The notes under the pieces are model-generated. The model was not told where the DNA came from. It saw nothing but the letters and a program-made list of their open reading frames with translations, and did no database searches. Shown here piece after piece: positions 6,712 to 11,562 of a stretch of 11,562 bases of DNA (the first letter of the stretch is position 1; each line of letters begins with the position of its first letter). The DNA comes from Burkholderiales bacterium (GTDB lineage Bacteria > Pseudomonadota > Gammaproteobacteria > Burkholderiales > Burkholderiaceae): contig CANBUA010000137.1 in NCBI GenBank assembly GCA_947372535.1, positions 1 to 11,562 on the forward strand, in the 5' to 3' direction. Made by a program: the position numbers and the translations under genes.

Positions 6712-7893
6712 ATGAACCGGAGAAATTGCATTCGTTTGATCGGCGGCGGCGCCATGGCTGCAGCCACAGCGCCCTTGTTGGGGGGCTGCTCTTCCAGCTA
6801 CCCTGACGAAGCCGTGGCAGCGTGGACCGGGCCGAGCGCCCAAATGGACTTGCGCCACTGGGCGTTGAGCTATGCGATCCTCGCGCCCAGCCCCCACAAC
6901 CTGCAGCCTTGGCTCGTTGACCTGCGCGAAGCCGATGCCATCACCTTGTACGTCGATCGCACGCGCTTGTTGCCGATGACCGACCCCTGGTTTCGCCAGA
7001 TCATGATTGGCCAGGGCACCTTCATCGAGGCGCTGGTGCTGGCTCTGCAAGAACGCGGCGTCCAGCCGACGATTGAACTGTTTCCCAGTGGTGAATTCCC
7101 AGCGCGTCAGGTTGACGAACGGGCCGTCGCCCGGATCCATTGGTTGCCGTCCACGAGCGTCCCGGCCAAGGACGCTTTGTTTGCCCAGCTTGTGCGCCGG
7201 CACACGTCCAAGGTCGACTACGACACTTCACGGCCTGTCCCCGGCTCCGTGTTCCAGTCACTGAGGGAAAGCCTGACAGATCCAGCCGTGCAATTTGGCA
7301 GCACCAACGAGCCGAACCTGCTCGGCGCCTTGCGCACCCTCTGCTGGGAGTCGGCTCGTGTCGAGTTGCTGACGCCACGTACCGTGATGGAGAGCATTCG
7401 GCTCACCCGCATCGGGCCTCAAGAGATCGCTTCCCACCGGGACGGCATCAGCATCAATGCGCTGGCACCGCGTGCGCTCAACGCGCTTGGTGCCTTCGAC
7501 CGAACTCAGGCTCCCGCCGAAAGCAGTGCTGCTTTCAAGCAGATGGCCGAACGTTTCGAGGGCCACAGCCGCAGCGCAATGGGGTTCGTCTGGCTGTCCA
7601 CGCCAACGGCCGCGCACGCTGCCGCCGGCACACTGCGTGCAGCCGAGGTCGCGGCGGGCAGGGCCTACCTGAGGCTTCAATTGAAGGCCGCCGAATTGGG
7701 ACTGCAGATGCACCCCATGAGCCAGGCGCCTCAGGAATTTGCGGAGATGAAGCCCCACCACGACCGCCTGCACGCCTTGCTGGTCGGTAAGCCAGCAAGC
7801 GAGGAGACCGTGCAGATGTTCTGCCGAGTGGGCTACGGCCCGAATACCCAGCCCGAGCCCAGGCGCGACGTGACGGCCATTGTTCGCGCATGA
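6712..7893 (+). CDS. Acg-family FMN-binding nitroreductase-like protein with Tat/lipoprotein signal
   Basis: 393-residue protein of the Acg (Rv2032-like) nitroreductase-fold family. Visible: APSPHNLQPWLVDL (about residues 61-74, the FMN-contact segment of nitroreductase-like proteins), LLPMTDPWFRQIMIGQGTFIEAL, the middle VRRHTSKVDYD, and the C-terminal RAYLRLQLKAAELGLQMHPMSQAPQEF, where nitroreductases place their last flavin contacts. The N-terminus MNRRNCIRLIGGG...PLLGGC has twin arginines (R3, R4) and a lipobox Cys near residue 26, indicating Tat export of a folded cofactor-bearing protein and lipidation. M. tuberculosis Acg binds FMN and is thought to sequester it; whether this one reduces a substrate is unknown. 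ATG 6712 has GGGAG 5 bases upstream; an in-frame TTG at 6700 is less likely. It is followed after 42 bp by the TetR gene, probably one transcript from the operator-embedded promoter. Confidence 0.85.
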   Translation: MNRRNCIRLIGGGAMAAATAPLLGGCSSSYPDEAVAAWTGPSAQMDLRHWALSYAILAPSPHNLQPWLVDLREADAITLYVDRTRLLPMTDPWFRQIMIGQGTFIEALVLALQERGVQPTIELFPSGEFPARQVDERAVARIHWLPSTSVPAKDALFAQLVRRHTSKVDYDTSRPVPGSVFQSLRESLTDPAVQFGSTNEPNLLGALRTLCWESARVELLTPRTVMESIRLTRIGPQEIASHRDGISINALAPRALNALGAFDRTQAPAESSAAFKQMAERFEGHSRSAMGFVWLSTPTAAHAAAGTLRAAEVAAGRAYLRLQLKAAELGLQMHPMSQAPQEFAEMKPHHDRLHALLVGKPASEETVQMFCRVGYGPNTQPEPRRDVTAIVRA

Positions 7894-7935
7894 GCAACAT
7901 GCAGACCAGGCGTTCAAAGCGGAGAAAATACGGAG

Positions 7936-8622
7936 ATGCCCAAGTCGAACTCCCAACCGCAACGAGCCCCACGCGACCGCGGCGCCACCGAGGCGGCGAT
8001 CCTTGCGGCCGTCGGGCAGGTGCTGGCGCGCGATGGCTTTGCGGCCGTCGGTGTCAACACCATTGCCAAGGAGGCTGGCGTCGACAAGGTGCTGATCTAC
8101 CGCTATTTCGGCGGGCTGCCCAAGCTGTTGCAGGCATGGGGCAAGAGCGGCAGCTTCTGGCCCGATGCCAGCGAGTTGATGGCACATGACCATGCGGCCT
8201 TCCTGGCGCTGCCAGCCGCAGATCGCTATGCGCGCTTCATCGCGCACTTCATCGACAGCATGCGCGCTCGCCCTTTGACCATCGAGATCCTGGCAGCAGA
8301 GGTTGCCGAGCGGAATGAGCTGACCGCGATCCTTGAGGCTCAGCGTGAGGCTTGGGGCGAGAGCGTCAGCCGCTTGCTGCTCGGCGACGATGAGTTCAAG
8401 CGCCACCCAGAACTCCACGGCTTGACGGTGGTGTTGATTGCAGGGGTGCAATATCTGCTCGTGCGTGGCCGCAGCATCCGTGTTTTCGGTGGCATCGACA
8501 TCCGTTCGGATGCGGGCTGGAACACGATCAAGGCTTCGGCGCAAACGATGGCACGACACCTGTTCGCCGATCCGGCTTCATCGATTCAAACTGAGAGCGC
8601 TGCGCGCGGTCCGGACGCCTGA
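7936..8622 (+). CDS. TetR/AcrR-family transcriptional regulator
   Basis: 228-residue DNA-binding regulator. The N-terminal TetR helix-turn-helix is clear: ATEAAILAAVGQVLARDGF (helix 1), then VGVNTIAKEAGVDKVLIYRYFGG (about residues 38-60), with the family YRYF recognition-helix end. The C-terminal ligand-binding half (about 75-215) is helical and not specific enough to name a ligand. Second gene of the operon, 42 bp behind the Acg gene. The ATG at 7936 has GGAG at 7921-7924 (11 bases upstream) and CGGAG directly abutting it. It probably represses its own operon through the TGTCAC...GTGACA repeats at 6656-6698; this is inferred from context and operator type. It could equally control the divergent lipoprotein gene. 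Confidence 0.9.
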   Translation: MPKSNSQPQRAPRDRGATEAAILAAVGQVLARDGFAAVGVNTIAKEAGVDKVLIYRYFGGLPKLLQAWGKSGSFWPDASELMAHDHAAFLALPAADRYARFIAHFIDSMRARPLTIEILAAEVAERNELTAILEAQREAWGESVSRLLLGDDEFKRHPELHGLTVVLIAGVQYLLVRGRSIRVFGGIDIRSDAGWNTIKASAQTMARHLFADPASSIQTESAARGPDA

Positions 8623-8629
8623 ACCGGAC
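8609..8629. terminator. Small hairpin at the end of the TetR gene
   Basis: GTCCGG-N9-CCGGAC spans the TetR stop codon (8620-8622). A 6-bp GC-rich stem without a T tract makes it at best a weak terminator. Confidence 0.2.
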
Positions 8630-8855
8630 GATCGGGAGCCCCCGCAAATCGCCGGCTGCGCCAGTTCGCGGACGCCGCCGACTGCCGACCAAAGGCGGGT
8701 GTGGCTGTCCGGCGGCTTTCAGCACCCCCAATTCAACGGGCCTGCTCAACTTTGCCCCTGGACTGTCGATATCCCTCGGACGACTTCCGGTGTTGCCCGC
8801 AGTGGCCAGGGGACACCTGTCAGCGCATGCGCCACCCGCACGGACAGAGCCATCG
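8623..8855. other. Intergenic stretch before the GGDEF gene
   Basis: About 230 bases with no recognisable coding region. The only structure noted is CCCCTGG (near 8755) facing CCAGGGG (near 8806), 44 bases apart. The + frame of the downstream gene stays open through here but has no family motif, so it is treated as untranslated leader. Confidence 0.4.
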
Positions 8856-11562
8856 ATGGACGACAGCAAGCACCCACCCGATACAAGGGTGCCGCCAGGG
8901 CCGAGCAGACGCCGCAACCGCGATCATCTGCTCAGGGGTGGTGGTGCGGCTGGACTGACTCAAGCGCTCGGCACGAACACCTCGATCAACCCGATGTCCG
9001 ACCTGCCTGTGGGTCATGGGGATCCGCAGGCCGCGCATCGAACACTTGAAACCGGTCATGCATGGCTGCGGTTCCCGGCCGCCCTGGAGGCCGAATTCCA
9101 GGCCGAAACGCTGGAGCCCCGCCTCAAGCTGCTGCGCAACTGCGGACTGATCGGCCTCGTGGCGATCTGCATTGGCTCGCTTCAGCTCCGCCAATTGATG
9201 CCGGACGTCGCCGATGTCGCCATTCGCAGCCTTTGGTGGATCCTGGGCGTCACCTGTTTGAGCCTGCTGCAGCTCTGGACCACGCCCAAGCGCTGGCGTC
9301 GCAACTGGCAGGCCGAGGCGTTGACGACCTTGTCGATCCTGGCCCTGAATGCAGGGCTGCTCTATGACTTTGTGCTCAGCCATGTTGACACCACATTCAC
9401 GCACTCTGCGGCATTGGTCACGTCGGTGCTGTACGCCTGCATCGGCGCGCGGCTGCGCTTCTTCTGGGCCTTGACCTGCGCGCTCGTCACCTTCTGGGCA
9501 TTCGTCGCTTTCGTGACGGGCGCCACGCCTCTTCAGGAGCTCATCGTCTCGGCCAACGCCAAACTGATGGCCTTGAGCTATGTCTTCGGGCTGCTGGTCA
9601 ACTATGCCTTTGAGCACAGTGAGCGCCGCAACTGGCTGCTGCGCAAGCGGGAAGGCCAGCAACGCGCGGCGCTCAAGGAAGCCTCCGAGAATCTGTACCG
9701 CTTGTCGATACAGGATCCGTTGACGGGCTTGTTCAACCGGCGCCAATTCGACAATGACCTGGCCAGTGCCTGGGCAAAGTCAGCTCTGGCCCGCGGCCCT
9801 GTCGCCATGCTGATGGTCGACGTCGATTTCTTCAAACTCTACAACGACACCTATGGCCATCCCGTCGGGGACGCCTGCCTGATCCGGGTGGCTCAAGTGT
9901 TGTCCAGCCTGGCACAGGTTCATGGCGGCGTCGCAGCCCGACTGGGCGGCGAAGAGTTCGGCTTGCTGCTGCCCGACTGCACGATGGACGAAGCCGTGGC
10001 GATTGGCGCGGCCTTGTGCCAAGGCGTGCGCTCAGCGAACATCGAACACCGGGCGTCCACGGTATCCCCGCACGTCACGGTCAGCATCGGCGTTGCCCAG
10101 TTCTGGCCGGCTCAAGGCGGCGGCAAACAGATGCTGGTGGACGCTGCCGACCGGGCGCTGTACCAGGCAAAGGAGTTCGGCCGCGACCGCTGCTGTGGGG
10201 CCAGCGCGGCGACCTTGGCCGACGTGGCAGCGGCCGCCGTCGCCGCGACCGACAGCAGCACCCCGCAAAGCGAGTGGCAGGTGGCCGCCATGGCTGAACC
10301 CGCCTCCGTGGCTGCATCCACCGAGTCTGTCTACATGCAGATCCTCAACGGCGGATTCGGAAAGCTGCGATTTCCTGCCGAACAGGAATCTGTCTTTCGG
10401 AACCTCAATGCCGAGCAGCGGCGCAGGCATCTGGCGTTCACTGCGGTGCTGGGCCTGGTCGTCTTCAACATCTACACCTTGAGCAGCCGCGCGATGCTTC
10501 CTGACATCCAGGGCAGCATCCTCATGACGCAGATCTGGCTGAGCCTGACGATGGTGCTGGTGGCTGCAGGCGCCTACTTCCTTCCGATGCCCCTGCTGTG
10601 GCGCGAGGCCATGTTCAGCCTGGGCACAGCGGCGGTCGGCGTCGCGTCGGCCTGGGTGATGTCTCAGAGCCAGCACATGACGGCCATAGCCTTCTCCGTG
10701 TGCCTGGTGCTGATCCCGATGTTCTCTGGCGTGGCCGCGCGGCAACCCTTCTGGTTTACCTGCGTTCCGGCTGTGGTCACCTGCATCGCGGCCATGGTCG
10801 TCCTGCGTCCGGTCGGCGCCATCCAGATGCTCGTCGCCTCCGACAGCGTGGTGATGATCGCGACCAACACGGTCTTCACGCTGATCCTGGCCTACACGCT
10901 CGAGTATGGCGCGCGCAAAGGCTGGCTTCTGACGCAGATTGAACGACTCCAAGGCGAGGCGTTGCAGGCTGCCACGCGCCGCTTGCATGACCTGTCGGTC
11001 CTGGACCCGCTCACCGGCATCAGCAACCGCCGACAGTTTGAAGACACCTTCCAGCGCGCCTGGACGGAAACCGAAAAGGCCCAAGGTCAAATCGCCATAT
11101 TGGTCATCGACGTCGACTTCTTCAAGCTCTACAACGACGGCTACGGCCATCCGGCGGGAGACCGCTGCCTCAAGAAAGTCGCTGCGGTGATCAGCGAGAC
11201 GGCGCAAGCGGGCAACAGCTTTGCCGCGCGCCTGGGCGGCGAAGAGTTCGGCGTTTTGCTGCCGAAAACGAACAAGGACGAGGCTGTGCACATGGGTGAG
11301 TGCATCTGTGCGGCCTTGCGCCTGGCTGGCATCGAACATCGCTACTCCAAGGTGCCTGGCCAATCCATTGTCACCGTCAGCGTTGGTGTGGCCAGCGTGG
11401 CCGCGACCAAGCACGTGAACCGACACGCCTTGTTCGCCATTGCCGACGATGCGCTGTATCGGGCCAAGAAGGAGGGACGCAACCGCGTTGCATTCTTGAG
11501 CCAGCCCACGCTGCCACTGACCGAAGCTGTGCAGTGCCAGGCCAGCACCCACACCCTCGCAC
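8856..11562 (+). CDS. Membrane diguanylate cyclase with two tandem 6TM-GGDEF modules (3' end outside window)
   Basis: One open frame without a stop to the right edge (902 codons from 8856). It makes cyclic di-GMP from two GTP at the inner membrane. Order: six membrane segments (about 9129-9611), short helix, GGDEF 1 (9705-10190; DVDFFKLYNDTYGH, ARLGGEEF at 9936-9959), Ala/Ser/Thr-rich linker, six more membrane segments (about 10437-10905), helix, GGDEF 2 (10998-11486; DVDFFKLYNDGYGH, ARLGGEEF at 11226-11249). Both active sites keep GG(E/D)EF and the DxD...ND...GH...GD substrate residues. The RxxD inhibitory site that normally sits 5 residues before GGDEF is absent from both (VHGG and AGNS there). 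Start is uncertain: ATG 8856 has GAG 6 bases upstream; ATG 8994 has no Shine-Dalgarno, yet the conserved part begins only near 9066. The C-terminus is missing from the window. No sensor domain other than the membrane segments is seen. Confidence 0.9.
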   Translation, partial: MDDSKHPPDTRVPPGPSRRRNRDHLLRGGGAAGLTQALGTNTSINPMSDLPVGHGDPQAAHRTLETGHAWLRFPAALEAEFQAETLEPRLKLLRNCGLIGLVAICIGSLQLRQLMPDVADVAIRSLWWILGVTCLSLLQLWTTPKRWRRNWQAEALTTLSILALNAGLLYDFVLSHVDTTFTHSAALVTSVLYACIGARLRFFWALTCALVTFWAFVAFVTGATPLQELIVSANAKLMALSYVFGLLVNYAFEHSERRNWLLRKREGQQRAALKEASENLYRLSIQDPLTGLFNRRQFDNDLASAWAKSALARGPVAMLMVDVDFFKLYNDTYGHPVGDACLIRVAQVLSSLAQVHGGVAARLGGEEFGLLLPDCTMDEAVAIGAALCQGVRSANIEHRASTVSPHVTVSIGVAQFWPAQGGGKQMLVDAADRALYQAKEFGRDRCCGASAATLADVAAAAVAATDSSTPQSEWQVAAMAEPASVAASTESVYMQILNGGFGKLRFPAEQESVFRNLNAEQRRRHLAFTAVLGLVVFNIYTLSSRAMLPDIQGSILMTQIWLSLTMVLVAAGAYFLPMPLLWREAMFSLGTAAVGVASAWVMSQSQHMTAIAFSVCLVLIPMFSGVAARQPFWFTCVPAVVTCIAAMVVLRPVGAIQMLVASDSVVMIATNTVFTLILAYTLEYGARKGWLLTQIERLQGEALQAATRRLHDLSVLDPLTGISNRRQFEDTFQRAWTETEKAQGQIAILVIDVDFFKLYNDGYGHPAGDRCLKKVAAVISETAQAGNSFAARLGGEEFGVLLPKTNKDEAVHMGECICAALRLAGIEHRYSKVPGQSIVTVSVGVASVAATKHVNRHALFAIADDALYRAKKEGRNRVAFLSQPTLPLTEAVQCQASTHTLA
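9069..10190 (+). repeat. Module copy 1 of the duplicated 6TM-GGDEF unit
   Basis: Begins at LRFPAALEAEFQ and ends at RALYQAKEFGRDR. It matches copy 2 in domain order and in local sequence: LRFPA-E---F at the start, D-LTG--NRRQF at the GGDEF entry, DVDFFKLYND, RLGGEEFG-LLP, and ALY-AK--GR-R at the end. The DxD and GGEEF motifs are both exactly 1290 nt (430 codons) from their partners. Confidence 0.8.
10368..11486 (+). repeat. Module copy 2 of the duplicated 6TM-GGDEF unit
   Basis: Begins at LRFPAEQESVFR and ends at DALYRAKKEGRNR. The membrane halves of the two copies have diverged much further than the GGDEF halves, so the duplication is old. Some DNA stretches remain nearly identical, e.g. 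around the GGEEF codons (9939-9959 and 11229-11249). Confidence 0.8.

Noticed and set aside
6558..6767. Longer PEBP protein starting at 6767
   Set aside because: It would place the lipoprotein signal internally and run through the divergent promoter and operators; the ATG at 6557 has GAGGTG upstream.
8820..9746. 308-codon minus-strand open frame and 203-codon plus-strand frame at 8438-9049
   Set aside because: Both are shadows: the first is antisense to the membrane half of the GGDEF protein; the second overlaps the TetR 3' end in another frame and is Arg/Pro/Ser-rich with no motif.
10032..11552. 506-codon open frame on the minus strand
   Set aside because: It is antisense to the second GGDEF module and has no recognisable domain; the plus frame carries full catalytic motifs.

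Overview
The window is high-GC bacterial DNA with tightly packed genes. The gene families (an ABC1 kinase, KatG, an Acg-type flavoprotein, a GGDEF membrane protein) and the codon usage look most like a betaproteobacterium of the order Burkholderiales. That placement is an inference; there is no rRNA or marker gene here to fix it. No tRNA, rRNA, CRISPR array, insertion sequence or phage gene was seen.

Layout, left to right. (1) 180-1376 (+) encodes an ABC1/UbiB-superfamily kinase-like protein that resembles the eukaryotic COQ8/ADCK3 branch. It converges on (2) 1416-2081 (-), a short-chain dehydrogenase/reductase-like protein that lacks the NNAG region and the catalytic Tyr. (3) 3191-2254 (-) is a two-gene operon, a general-stress FMN-binding split-barrel protein followed by a DUF2177 membrane protein, joined by an ATGA stop/start overlap. 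(4) Divergent from it is katG (3377-5668, +), a full-length catalase-peroxidase with an enlarged LL1 loop. Together they look like a small oxidative/general stress cluster. (5) 5958-6557 (-) is a PEBP/YbhB-like lipoprotein, divergent from (6) a two-gene operon at 6712-8622 (+) encoding a Tat-exported, lipobox-bearing Acg-type FMN oxidoreductase and a TetR-family regulator. The 154 bp between them holds a promoter whose -35/-10 spacer is filled by one inverted repeat, with a second repeat of the same consensus just downstream of the -10. This looks like a TetR-controlled, self-repressing promoter.

(7) From about 8856 to the right edge, one uninterrupted reading frame with no stop encodes a large membrane diguanylate cyclase (about 900 residues visible). 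It consists of two complete copies of the same module, each with six membrane segments, a short helical linker and a GGEEF domain, repeated with a period near 430 residues. Both catalytic sites look intact, and neither has the RxxD product-inhibition site.

Most worth following up: the duplicated membrane-GGDEF protein, the operator array around the Acg/TetR promoter, the SDR lacking its hallmark catalytic parts, and the 17-residue insertion in the KatG loop that carries the adduct Tyr. None of these proves a new system. The Acg-TetR-PEBP locus is the best candidate for an undescribed envelope response unit.
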